In this document: in pieces, positions 1-7,019 of the stretch
Layout of the letters: the number at the start of each line of letters is the position of its first letter
Numbering within the stretch: position 1 is the first letter of the stretch
Origin: an uncultured Collinsella sp.
Lineage (GTDB): Bacteria; Actinomycetota; Coriobacteriia; Coriobacteriales; Coriobacteriaceae
Assembly (NCBI GenBank): GCA_900547125.1
Contig: URFU01000005.1
Coordinates: 1 to 37,786 of the forward strand
Reading direction: 5' to 3'
DNA: 37,786 bases
Notes under the pieces: model-generated
Databases searched by the model: none
The model's input: only the letters and a program-made list of their open reading frames with translations
Told to the model about the DNA's origin: nothing
Program-made: the position numbers and the translations under genes

Positions 1-543
1 GGCAGACTCGACGAGGTTGGTAGCGGCGGCGTAGTTTAGCTTCTCGCTGAAGCTGGCGGCCTGGAGGTCGGTGTTATCGACCTTGGTCACGATAGCCTGA
101 TCGTCCATGTAGTAGGACTCGGAGAAAGTGACTTCCTTCTCACGCTCGGGCGTGTCGGTGATAGCCGCGATGGCGACGTCGTACTTGGCGCCCGAAGCAA
201 CGCCGGGGACGAGCGTGTCAAAATCATTGTTGACATACTCGACATCCAGACCCAGCTTATCGCCGATAGCCTTAATGAGTTCAAGGTCAAAGCCCTGGTA
301 GTCGCCATTGTCATCCTTGTACTCAAACGGAGCGTACTCGGCAGAGGTGCCGACGGTCAGCGTACCGTCCTTGACGAGCGCGTACTCCTTGGAACCGTCG
401 ACCTTCTCGACCTTAGCGTCGTCAGAGCTGCTGGAACCGGCATCAGAACCAGAGGTGGCGTTGGACGAGCCGCAGCCCGTCAGAGCAAGGGCGAGCGCCA
501 TAGCACCCGTGGCGGCAAATGCGCCAAGCTTCTTCAGCTTCAT
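1..543 (-). CDS. Amino-acid ABC transporter substrate-binding lipoprotein (partial)
   Basis: Only the N-terminal 181 residues are in the window; the gene runs off the left edge. It starts with a Lys-rich n-region, a hydrophobic core and a lipobox ending in LTGC, with Cys24 as the predicted lipidation site. A Ser/Asp/Gly-rich linker follows, then the start of a family 3 solute-binding domain (GTLTVGTSAEYAPFEYKD, then FDLELIKAIG and the VAIAAITDTPERE segment typical of polar amino-acid binders). Known for the family: it captures an amino acid or cystine outside the membrane and delivers it to an ABC permease. The permease and ATPase would be expected further left on the same strand, outside the window. 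The start is supported by GGAGACTGATT just before the ATG. The ligand cannot be told from this part. Confidence 0.88.
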   Translation of the reverse strand, partial: MKLKKLGAFAATGAMALALALTGCGSSNATSGSDAGSSSSDDAKVEKVDGSKEYALVKDGTLTVGTSAEYAPFEYKDDNGDYQGFDLELIKAIGDKLGLDVEYVNNDFDTLVPGVASGAKYDVAIAAITDTPEREKEVTFSESYYMDDQAIVTKVDNTDLQAASFSEKLNYAAATNLVESA

Positions 544-600
544 AATCAGTCTCCTTCCAATGACCCCACGTGATTCAGAGGTCTGCAAAAACTGAGGGTT

Positions 601-629
601 ATTATGCACCCGCTTGGAAGAATCCGCAA
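601..629 (-). promoter_or_regulatory. Sigma-70-type promoter of the binding-protein gene
   Basis: On the minus strand TTGCGG (624-629) and CATAAT (601-606) are 17 bp apart, which is optimal sigma-70 geometry. The gene start is about 58 bp downstream. Seen by eye only. Confidence 0.55.
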
Positions 630-644
630 TCAGAAAACTGATTG
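627..644. promoter_or_regulatory. Perfect palindrome over the -35 region (possible operator)
   Basis: CAATCAG-AAAA-CTGATTG is a perfect 7-bp inverted repeat that overlaps the proposed -35 hexamer of the binding-protein gene. Its position suits a repressor or activator site. The cognate regulator is unknown, and I do not recognise it as an ArgR or CodY site. Confidence 0.35.
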
Positions 645-690
645 AAACAAACCCATAACGTGAATGGAGCACTCCACTTTATGACAGTCA

Positions 691-1557
691 TCACTGCTGC
701 AATGACCTTAACAATTTGATTTCAGCCGCATAACCTGCAAGTTCGTTCGGTGTCTCCAAAATGAATGGCAATGCGCGCAAGCGGCCATTCGATACAATAT
801 TCTGCATAACCTGCATACCGCCGCCAAACTCTTCGCTACCCAGGTAGCCCTTACCGATGCATTCGTGGCGGTCCTTATGGGCGCCGCAGGGGTTCTTGGA
901 GTCATTGATATGCACGGCGCGCAGGCGCTCGATACCCACCACACGATCGAACTCGTCGAGCACGCCTTCAAGATCGTGGACGATGTCGTAGCCGGCGTCA
1001 TTCACATGACAGGTGTCCAAGCAAACGCCCAACTTGGCCGACAGCTCGGGGCACTTGTCGGCAACGCCCTGGATGATGAGTGCCAGTTCCTCAAAGCTGC
1101 GGCCCACCTCGGTGCCCTTGCCGGCCATGGTCTCGAGCAGCACCGTCGTCTGTTGGCCTTCAAACATCACCTGGCACAGGGTGTCGACGATCATTTGAAT
1201 GCCGGCGTCGGAGCCCTGTCCCACATGCGCACCGGGATGGAAGTTGTAGTAGTTGCCGGGCAGCGCTTCCATGCGCCGTAGGTCCTCTGCCATGGCCTCC
1301 AGGGCAAACTCGCGCGCCCGCTCTTTGGCCGAGCAAGGGTTATAGGTATACGGGGCATGAGCCACAAGCGGGCCAAAATCGTTCTGTTCCATAAGCTCGC
1401 GCAGGGCGGCCACGTCATCCATGTCAAGGTCTTTCGCCTTGCCGCCGCGCGGGTTGCGCGTAAAGAATGCAAAGGTATTGGCACCAATTGACAACGCCGT
1501 CTCCCCCATCGCCCGATAGCCCTTCGTCGTGGATAGATGACACCCGATCGTCAGCAT
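691..1557 (-). CDS. nfo: Deoxyribonuclease IV (endonuclease IV, AP endonuclease family 2)
   Basis: 288 aa, the usual length for this TIM-barrel family. It cleaves DNA 5' of abasic sites in base excision repair, using three zinc ions. Family motifs appear in order: MLTIGCHLSTTKGY at the N-terminus, AHAPYTYN, NFHPGAH, LLETMAGKGTEVG, GVCLDTCHVNDAGYD, HINDSKNPCGAHKDRHECIGKG, and FILETPNE at the end. The His, Glu and Asp zinc ligands of the family lie in these motifs. Start: GGGGGAGCTGGGG lies directly before the ATG. One copy of the 77-bp palindromic repeat sits immediately upstream (1574-1650), so the gene's leader may contain that structure. The neighbours do not suggest a repair operon. Confidence 0.95.
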   Translation of the reverse strand: MLTIGCHLSTTKGYRAMGETALSIGANTFAFFTRNPRGGKAKDLDMDDVAALRELMEQNDFGPLVAHAPYTYNPCSAKERAREFALEAMAEDLRRMEALPGNYYNFHPGAHVGQGSDAGIQMIVDTLCQVMFEGQQTTVLLETMAGKGTEVGRSFEELALIIQGVADKCPELSAKLGVCLDTCHVNDAGYDIVHDLEGVLDEFDRVVGIERLRAVHINDSKNPCGAHKDRHECIGKGYLGSEEFGGGMQVMQNIVSNGRLRALPFILETPNELAGYAAEIKLLRSLQQ

Positions 1558-1573
1558 CCCCAGCTCCCCCTCA

Positions 1574-1650
1574 TCAGTTGCGGTGAAATAGTTCCTGTCG
1601 ATGCCTTATTCTGCCGCAAACAGGAACTATTCCACCGCAAGCTATAAAAG
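1574..1650. repeat. 77-bp palindromic intergenic repeat, copy 1
   Basis: 75 of 77 positions match the copy at 2761-2837. Arms TTGCGGTGAAATAGTTCCTG (1578-1597) and CAGGAACTATTCCACCGCAA (1621-1640) pair over 20 bp with one mismatch around a 23-nt loop, which carries another CCGCAA. No T-run follows the stem on either strand, so it is not a classical terminator. It lies between the Gfo/Idh/MocA gene and nfo. Confidence 0.85.
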
Positions 1651-1729
1651 GAGCATCAGAGATGCGGGCCACCAAGCACTACGGCTACGGGCGCCGGCGT
1701 CATGACCCCCTACGCGTCAGCGCCAAGCC

Positions 1730-2749
1730 CTAGAGGGCTAGACGGATTGCATCGATAATGCGCGCGCAGCGCTGTGTGGCGGCAAGGGGCATGACGGGAC
1801 TCTCGAGTTTCCCCGCCCGGATGAGCTGGGTCGCATGCTGGATTTCGCCGTAGAAATCATCGACCTCAAACGGGGCATTTATTTCGAGCATTCGTCCATC
1901 GGAGCACTTCACATGGGCGAGCTCGGGGCGATGAAGGCGCTCGATTTCCAACGAGCCCCGCTCGCAGGCAATCGTTAAGCGGCTTTCATATGCTGCTTTG
2001 CCGTCGACCACCATATGAATGGATATGCCGCCGACACTCATATGGATCTCATCGGCCCAATCCACGCGGCCGCCCGATACGTCACGCCAGCGAACTTCAC
2101 GAGACGAAACATCACACGCACCCGCAAGCAGATCCTCAAACCACCCGACCGCATAGCAGCCCATGTCATATAGACAGCCACCCTGCAAGGGATCGAGCAG
2201 ATAACTCGAAGGGGACTCACCATAATCGAGTTTTTGCACGCTTTCGATCGAAACGATACGGCCGAGCTCGCCCAACGCAAGCAAGCCCTTCACGCGAGTA
2301 CGCATCGGGCAAAACCGATTTTTCATCGCTTCCATAAACGGCACGCCGCACTCACGGGAAACGGAGGCGATCGCATGGGCCTCTTCTTCATTCAAAACGG
2401 CCGGCTTTTCGCACAGTACGGCCTTTCCCGCGCGCAGTGTCCGACAGACCCAATGCGCATGCATGCCATGTGGAAGAGCCAAGTAGATTGCGTCGACATC
2501 GGGGTCGGCAATCAGCGCATCATAAGCCGCATCGCCGCTATCGTCAGCCGTGGCATAACTGTGCGCGGCATCAATCGAAAACGCTCGGCAAAATTCCTCG
2601 ACATGTGCAGGAGTGCGGCCGGCCGCAGCCACCAGCCGTGCCCCGTCGACCTTCTTGAGCGACGATGCAAATCGATGAGAAATGCGTCCAGCGCCCAAAA
2701 CGCCCCAACGAACCTCACGCAAATCATCACATGAATCCCGATGGCCCAC
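1730..2749 (-). CDS. Gfo/Idh/MocA family NAD(P)-dependent oxidoreductase
   Basis: About 339 aa. The N-terminal Rossmann fold has GVLGAGRISHRF near residue 16, then the DVDAIYLALPHGMHA segment and the CEKP motif that marks the nicotinamide and substrate site. The C-terminal half is the alpha/beta domain that shapes the substrate pocket. Known for the family: oxidation or reduction of sugars, inositols and related compounds. The substrate here is not known. Start choice: an in-frame ATG at 2827 lies inside the palindromic repeat and would encode unrelated residues. I prefer the GTG at 2747-2749, preceded by AGGGGG. The next gene upstream is an aldo/keto reductase on the same strand, so both may serve one sugar or polyol pathway. 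A distant paralogue lies at 10165-11271. Confidence 0.82.
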   Translation of the reverse strand: MGHRDSCDDLREVRWGVLGAGRISHRFASSLKKVDGARLVAAAGRTPAHVEEFCRAFSIDAAHSYATADDSGDAAYDALIADPDVDAIYLALPHGMHAHWVCRTLRAGKAVLCEKPAVLNEEEAHAIASVSRECGVPFMEAMKNRFCPMRTRVKGLLALGELGRIVSIESVQKLDYGESPSSYLLDPLQGGCLYDMGCYAVGWFEDLLAGACDVSSREVRWRDVSGGRVDWADEIHMSVGGISIHMVVDGKAAYESRLTIACERGSLEIERLHRPELAHVKCSDGRMLEINAPFEVDDFYGEIQHATQLIRAGKLESPVMPLAATQRCARIIDAIRLAL

Positions 2750-2760
2750 GACAGCCCCCT

Positions 2761-2837
2761 TCAGTTGCGGTGAAATAGTTCCTGTCGATGCCTTATTCTG
2801 CCGCAAGCAGGAACTATTCCACCGCAAGTTATAAAAG
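2761..2837. repeat. 77-bp palindromic intergenic repeat, copy 2
   Basis: Second copy of the element at 1574-1650, in the same orientation, with two differences. The arms are at 2765-2784 and 2808-2827. It fills almost the whole gap between the aldo/keto reductase stop and the AGGGGG ribosome binding site of the Gfo/Idh/MocA gene. In both copies, read on the minus strand, a purine-rich Shine-Dalgarno follows the repeat by a few bases. Confidence 0.85.
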
Positions 2838-2839
2838 GG

Positions 2840-4030
2840 TCACGAGGAGCGCGTTTTGCCGAAGGCCTTAAGCACCGCCGTCACGGGGCCAGGCTGAAAA
2901 CGGCGGCGTACGTCGTCCAAGCGCCCGGGGATATCGATGAGCTGCGGGCAATGCCGCGCGCATTTGCCGCACTTGACGCAATTGCTCACCAGCTTGGGCT
3001 CGTTCGTCCGCACCGCGCTCGCCGTAAAGTATTGAGACAGCCCCGTAAACCAGCTGTGCGCATAGCTTGCGTTGTAGGCAGCAAAACACCCAGGGATATT
3101 GATGCCTTTAGGACACGGCATGCAATAGCCGCATCCCGTGCAGGGCACGCGATTCGATTTTTCAAACTCCCTCAGCACGCGTGCGATGGCATCGAGCTGA
3201 GCAGCCGTCATCGAATCCGGCAGGGCCCGATCGGCCAACGCCGCGTTCTCATCCACTTGCGCGGTATCGGTCATACCCGAAAGCAGCATCGTCACCTGAG
3301 GATGGTTCCACACCCACGAAAGCCCCCAGGCGGCCGGAGTGCGCAAATGCGGGTCGCGGGCGCCATCGAGCACAGCGCGTGCCCGCGGCGGAAGTTTGCC
3401 CGCTAGACGACCGCCCAGCAGTGGCTCCATCACAAACACCGCAAGACCGCGCTCCGCAGCCGCCATGAGTCCTGCCGTTCCCGCTTGGTAACGCTCGCCG
3501 GCATAGTTGTACTGGATCTGGCAAAAATCCCAGTCATATGCGTCAAGCACCGTCAGGAAATCCGCCGCGCTGCCGTGATACGAAAAACCAATCTGGCGAA
3601 TGCGCCCCGCCGCCTTTTGACGCGCGATCCAGTCCTCGATGCCCAACGCCACCACACGTTTCCACTGGGCGGGCGAGGTGATGTTGTGCATAAGGTAATA
3701 GTCGATATGGTCGGTCCGCAGGCGGCGCAGTTGCTCGTCGAAGAAACGGTCGAAATCCTCCGCGCATTTGCACGAAGCATGCGGCAGCTTGGTCGCGAGC
3801 AAAACCTGGTCGCGTAGGCCTAGGCGCTCAAGCGAAGCGCCCACGCAAGCCTCGTTGCCGGGATAGAGATAGGCCGTGTCCAGGTAGTTAATCCCCTGCT
3901 CCACCGCACGGGAGATGATGGCGTCGGCTGTCTTCGCATCCGGGCGTCCCGGCGCACCGGGAAACCTCATGCAGCCCAGCCCCAACGCCGAGATACGGTT
4001 ACCGCTTTTGGGGTCAACGCGATATTGCAC
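2840..4030 (-). CDS. Aldo/keto reductase with C-terminal 4Fe-4S ferredoxin module
   Basis: 396 aa. Residues 1-280 form an aldo/keto reductase barrel: LGLGCMRFPG at the start, NYLDTAYLYPGNE with the catalytic Asp and Tyr, ATKLPH with the catalytic Lys, and DYYLMHN with the catalytic His. The C-terminal 110 residues hold two Cys clusters, CTGCGYCMPCPKGINIP and CVKCGKCARHCPQLIDIP, typical of 4Fe-4S sites. Known for this subfamily: common in anaerobes, thought to link NAD(P)H-type chemistry to iron-sulfur electron transfer; substrates are mostly undefined. The start is GTG with GGGGGGGAGGGG just upstream. A palindromic repeat follows the stop codon. The same-strand Gfo/Idh/MocA gene downstream may act in the same pathway; this is inference from adjacency. 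Confidence 0.9.
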   Translation of the reverse strand: MQYRVDPKSGNRISALGLGCMRFPGAPGRPDAKTADAIISRAVEQGINYLDTAYLYPGNEACVGASLERLGLRDQVLLATKLPHASCKCAEDFDRFFDEQLRRLRTDHIDYYLMHNITSPAQWKRVVALGIEDWIARQKAAGRIRQIGFSYHGSAADFLTVLDAYDWDFCQIQYNYAGERYQAGTAGLMAAAERGLAVFVMEPLLGGRLAGKLPPRARAVLDGARDPHLRTPAAWGLSWVWNHPQVTMLLSGMTDTAQVDENAALADRALPDSMTAAQLDAIARVLREFEKSNRVPCTGCGYCMPCPKGINIPGCFAAYNASYAHSWFTGLSQYFTASAVRTNEPKLVSNCVKCGKCARHCPQLIDIPGRLDDVRRRFQPGPVTAVLKAFGKTRSS

Positions 4031-4191
4031 GGCCCCTCCCCCCCATCGAAGCCCTGATAAGGCGAAACAAACCTGTCACGTCATCGAAGCACATCGGAAT
4101 CGCAATCGAGAACGTATCGTAACGCAGCAGAAATCAGGCCGTCACGGCACCGCTTTAACATCAGCAAAAAGCCCGACGAAAGGAGACGAGC

Positions 4192-4386
4192 GTGACCACA
4201 CGAGAGGATGCCTGCCCCTACCCCGGCGAACAATACATTCTCTCGGTCGACCGTTACCAGATCGAGGTCATGGACCATCTGGACGAGCTTCCCGCCACAG
4301 GCGCCGTCATCTTCTGCACCTTCTCCAAGGTGCGCGATGGCGTTGGATATCCCGCACGCGTTTTTGCCATCTACCCCGCGGCATGA
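4192..4386 (+). CDS. Small protein resembling the C-terminal tail of cyclase-family hydrolases (possible remnant)
   Basis: 64 aa with a GTG start and a clear ribosome binding site, AAAGGAGACGAGC. The segment LPATGAVIFCTF followed by GVGYPARVFAIYP resembles, from memory, the C-terminal end of the PF04199 cyclase / kynurenine formamidase-like family (L..LP..GA.....K...G.G.PAR.FAI). The catalytic N-terminal part, which carries HxGTHxD, is absent, and I found no trace of it in the 160 bases upstream in any frame. It is either a genuine short protein or the end of a decayed gene. A hairpin with a T-run follows 75 bases later. Confidence 0.45.
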   Translation: MTTREDACPYPGEQYILSVDRYQIEVMDHLDELPATGAVIFCTFSKVRDGVGYPARVFAIYPAA

Positions 4387-4459
4387 GTTCCCTTGCGTTT
4401 GTTCTTCTAAATTCAGCCTCCGGTGCACGCTACACGCCCCAGCGGCATACAATCCATCA

Positions 4460-4485
4460 GGCGCCCCGCACGCGGGCGCCTTTTT
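4460..4485 (+). terminator. Rho-independent terminator
   Basis: GGCGCCC (4460-4466) pairs with GGGCGCC (4474-4480) around CGCACGC and is followed by TTTTT. It ends transcription from the 64-aa gene, or acts as an attenuator in the leader of the reductase gene that starts 18 bases later. Confidence 0.65.
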
Positions 4486-4502
4486 GTGAGGAGATGATTC
4501 AC

Positions 4503-5417
4503 ATGCAGATCAACAAGGTCGCCTTTATCGGCAAGGGCGGCGTCGGGTTACTCTACGGCAGCATGATCGCCCAGGCACTCGGCGACGATGCCGTCGAATA
4601 CGTCATGGACGACGCCCGTTTCGAGCGTCACGTGGGCGATGCGCTCACCGTCAACGGCAAGCCCTGTGCGCTCAAGTCCATCCGCGCCAGTGAGGCAACG
4701 CCCGCCGATCTGGTCATTCTCACGGTCAAGACGACGGGACTCAACCAAGCGCTCAAGACTATGGAGCGCGTCGTGGGGCCCAACACGCTCATCGCCTCGC
4801 TGTGCAACGGCATTACGAGCGAGCAAAAGATTGCCGAGCGCTTTGGCTGGAAGCATACCGTTCTTGGTATTTGCCAGGGCATGGATGCCGTGTTCCTCGA
4901 CGGCGCGCTCACCTTTACCAATGCGGGCGAGATTCGCTTTGGCGCGGCAGCAGGCACCGAGCCCGCAACCGTCAGCGCCATCGACGAGCTCTACACACGC
5001 TGCGGCATCGCCCATACCGTCGAGAGCGACATTGCGCACCGCATGTGGGCCAAACTCATGCTCAACGACGGCATCAACCAGACCTGTATGGCCTACGGCG
5101 GGACCTACGGAAGCGCCACGGAGCCGGGCTCCGAGCAGCGTCGCTGCTTTGTTTCCGCCATGCGCGAAACGCTTGCGGTCGCCAACGCCGAGGGCATTGA
5201 GCTGACCGAGGCAGACCTGACGCAGATGGTGCACCTCATCGAGGGAATCGACCCCGTCGGTATGCCCTCGATGGCGCAGGATCGCATCGCACAACGAAAA
5301 ACCGAAGTCGAGGAGTTCGCTGGCACCATTTGCCGCCTAGCTACCAAACACGATATCCAAGTGCCGCAAAACGATTGGCTCTACCAGAGGATTCGCGAAA
5401 TAGAAAGCAGCTGGTAG
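4503..5417 (+). CDS. panE: Ketopantoate reductase (2-dehydropantoate 2-reductase) family protein
   Basis: 304 aa, the usual length. The Rossmann motif lies at the N-terminus (VAFIGKGGVGLLYGSMIA), followed by LVILTVKTTGLNQAL, which carries the family's catalytic Lys, and SLCNGITSE. The C-terminal helical domain has MWAKLMLNDGINQTC, with the family Lys and Asn, and PSMAQDRIAQRKTEVEEFAG, the classic end of PanE/ApbA. Known function: NADPH reduction of 2-dehydropantoate to pantoate for coenzyme A. Many family members act on other 2-oxo acids, and no pan genes are nearby, so the symbol is tentative. Start: GAGGAG with a 9-base spacer favours 4503 over the ATG three codons earlier. A strong terminator follows at 5453-5495. 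Confidence 0.87.
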   Translation: MQINKVAFIGKGGVGLLYGSMIAQALGDDAVEYVMDDARFERHVGDALTVNGKPCALKSIRASEATPADLVILTVKTTGLNQALKTMERVVGPNTLIASLCNGITSEQKIAERFGWKHTVLGICQGMDAVFLDGALTFTNAGEIRFGAAAGTEPATVSAIDELYTRCGIAHTVESDIAHRMWAKLMLNDGINQTCMAYGGTYGSATEPGSEQRRCFVSAMRETLAVANAEGIELTEADLTQMVHLIEGIDPVGMPSMAQDRIAQRKTEVEEFAGTICRLATKHDIQVPQNDWLYQRIREIESSW

Positions 5418-5452
5418 TGCTCGGCATACTGCAGCCAACAGATCCAATGGCA

Positions 5453-5495
5453 AAGCCGCCGCAAGGGGCACTCCCCTCGCGGCGGCTTCCTTTTT
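5453..5495 (+). terminator. Strong rho-independent terminator
   Basis: AAGCCGCCGC (5453-5462) pairs perfectly with GCGGCGGCTT (5479-5488). The loop contains a second short stem (GGGG/CCCC), and CCTTTTT follows. It sits 35 bases after the ketopantoate reductase stop and before the convergent small membrane gene. Confidence 0.85.
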
Positions 5496-5526
5496 CATCT
5501 TTGGCCAAAAATCAGCTTCACAACGG

Positions 5527-5733
5527 TTAGAGCTGCGACTCCGACGTCTGGTCCTCATCATCGCGACAAAGGACTACACCCGCACTTCCCAGCAGCGCGG
5601 CCGCGATCAACACGCCAACCACGATAGAGGCAGCCCCACAAGACCCCTGCATACCCGCGACGAGCGCGGCCGTAGGACCAAGGCAACCAAGCGTCAATGC
5701 AACGGCGGCAACGGCGATATCTCGAGCGTTCAC
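5527..5733 (-). CDS. Small two-helix membrane protein, function unknown
   Basis: 68 aa with a GTG start preceded by GGAGG at about 10 bases. Two hydrophobic segments are visible: residues 6-27 (IAVAAVALTLGCLGPTAALV) and 35-57 (ASIVVGVLIAAALLGSAGVV), separated by a short Gly/Cys loop. A short acidic tail rich in Asp, Glu, Gln and Ser follows. This composition suggests a double-spanning inner membrane protein with its acidic end in the cytoplasm. No family recognised. It is convergent with the ketopantoate reductase gene. The 189 bases to the next gene hold nothing I can name. Confidence 0.5.
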   Translation of the reverse strand: MNARDIAVAAVALTLGCLGPTAALVAGMQGSCGAASIVVGVLIAAALLGSAGVVLCRDDEDQTSESQL

Positions 5734-5922
5734 AAGACCACTTCCTCCACGAGAAAGACCTTATTTCTCATGAACTAGTGTGCCCCGCGCCCATATGCGT
5801 GGCGTACTGCCACGGTAAGCGCTCTGTTAACTCAAGCACGCACAAAAAACGGACGCCCCTACGTTGTGCCCAAAGGCTCAGTAAAGACGCCCACCCGTCA
5901 TCTCCTATTGGCTTATGGCAGA

Positions 5923-6708
5923 TTACCAACCGGTATAGTAGTCGGTGGTTCCGGCAGCGCAGCCGGAGTCATAGACCTTGCACTCACCCTTGGATCCGGT
6001 AAACGTGGAGCCTTGGGCCTTATCGCCCGCGGCAACGACGTAGTAACCATCGGAATCGCGCCAAAAGCCCTCGGAATCCTGCGTCCATTCGCCCGTGCGG
6101 TGGTGATACAACACGTTGCTGCTGTAATAAGTCTCGCGGCGGCCATTATAGTTATTGACGCCGCTCGAGCGCGTCAGGCCCGAGCCGTTCGCGTAATACG
6201 CAGCAGACGCGTAAGACGAGCCGGAGCCGGCGTTGTAATACGAAGCCTGAACGGCCTCAGCGGCCTCGGCGGCTTCCGCCTCGGCGGCCGCAGCCTCGAG
6301 CGCCTCGCGCTTGGCATCCTCAAGCGTGGAGCGAAGCTCGTCGAGCTCGGTCGACTTGGCGTCGACCTCCCCCATCGTCAGCAGGCTACCCGCGCCGTCG
6401 ATGCATTCTTGAAGCACGGCGCGCTCGCCATCGGTGGCATAGTCGCCATACATGTTCATGATAATTTGAGCGCGAACTTCCAAAGAGTCGCGCTTGGCCC
6501 CCATGGAGGCGTTCCACTCCTGCATGGAGCCAAAACCGTCGCCGCGATAATCGACGGGCTGCATCAACGTGGTCTCGGAGGGCGCGGACCCAACCGCGTC
6601 GGACAGCGTCGCCGCGTGGGCCTCGGTTACGCCGGCACCCACCAAAAGCGCCACGGCAAGCGTGGCAGAAAGGGCGGCGGCCTTCGGTTTTCGTGAATCG
6701 ATCCTCAT
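5923..6708 (-). CDS. Secreted coiled-coil protein with Tyr/Gly-rich C-terminus
   Basis: 261 aa. The in-frame ATG at 6708, with GGAGG upstream, gives a typical signal peptide: a charged n-region MRIDSRK, a hydrophobic core and an AHA-A cleavage site near residue 32. A longer reading frame starting at 6969 lacks this logic. Residues ~105-165 are Ala/Glu-rich and predicted to be a coiled coil. The C-terminal third is rich in Tyr, Ser and Gly and ends in KVYDSGCAAGTTDYYTGW. This ending is reminiscent of 3D/double-psi barrel cell-wall proteins, but the resemblance is weak. Probably exported to the envelope. It is followed on its strand by the small membrane gene. A possible -10 (TACTAT) lies at 6774-6779. 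Confidence 0.7.
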   Translation of the reverse strand: MRIDSRKPKAAALSATLAVALLVGAGVTEAHAATLSDAVGSAPSETTLMQPVDYRGDGFGSMQEWNASMGAKRDSLEVRAQIIMNMYGDYATDGERAVLQECIDGAGSLLTMGEVDAKSTELDELRSTLEDAKREALEAAAAEAEAAEAAEAVQASYYNAGSGSSYASAAYYANGSGLTRSSGVNNYNGRRETYYSSNVLYHHRTGEWTQDSEGFWRDSDGYYVVAAGDKAQGSTFTGSKGECKVYDSGCAAGTTDYYTGW

Positions 6709-6919
6709 GTAGCTGGAAACCTCCGTAGTGCGTTTTTGCTGCGTTTGAGCTGCGTGTGATTCAATCGCGCTGCATAGTACCCCGAGCAAATCGCGACCTG
6801 CGGTTTTACTTAAAAGGTGCACGTCAATTGCGTAAAACTCACATCCTCTCAACAGGAGTTTTCCACAACTCGAATGCATAAAGCATGTCAAAAACCCTGT
6901 TTTTGCGCCCTCTCTATGC

Positions 6920-6956
6920 AAAAAAGCGCCTGTGCAACCATTGTTCGCACAGGCGT
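6920..6956 (-). terminator. Rho-independent terminator of metY
   Basis: On the minus strand CGCCTGTGC (6947-6955) pairs with GCACAGGCG (6927-6935), and TTTTTT follows. It lies about 65 bases beyond the metY stop. The rest of the 311-base gap (6709-7019) holds only the leader of the secreted-protein gene. Confidence 0.85.
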
Positions 6957-7019
6957 CTTGAGCAGGCATTTTATGCAGTTATACCTATCGAGTCGCAAGG
7001 GGTCCTTGCACAAGTCGCA

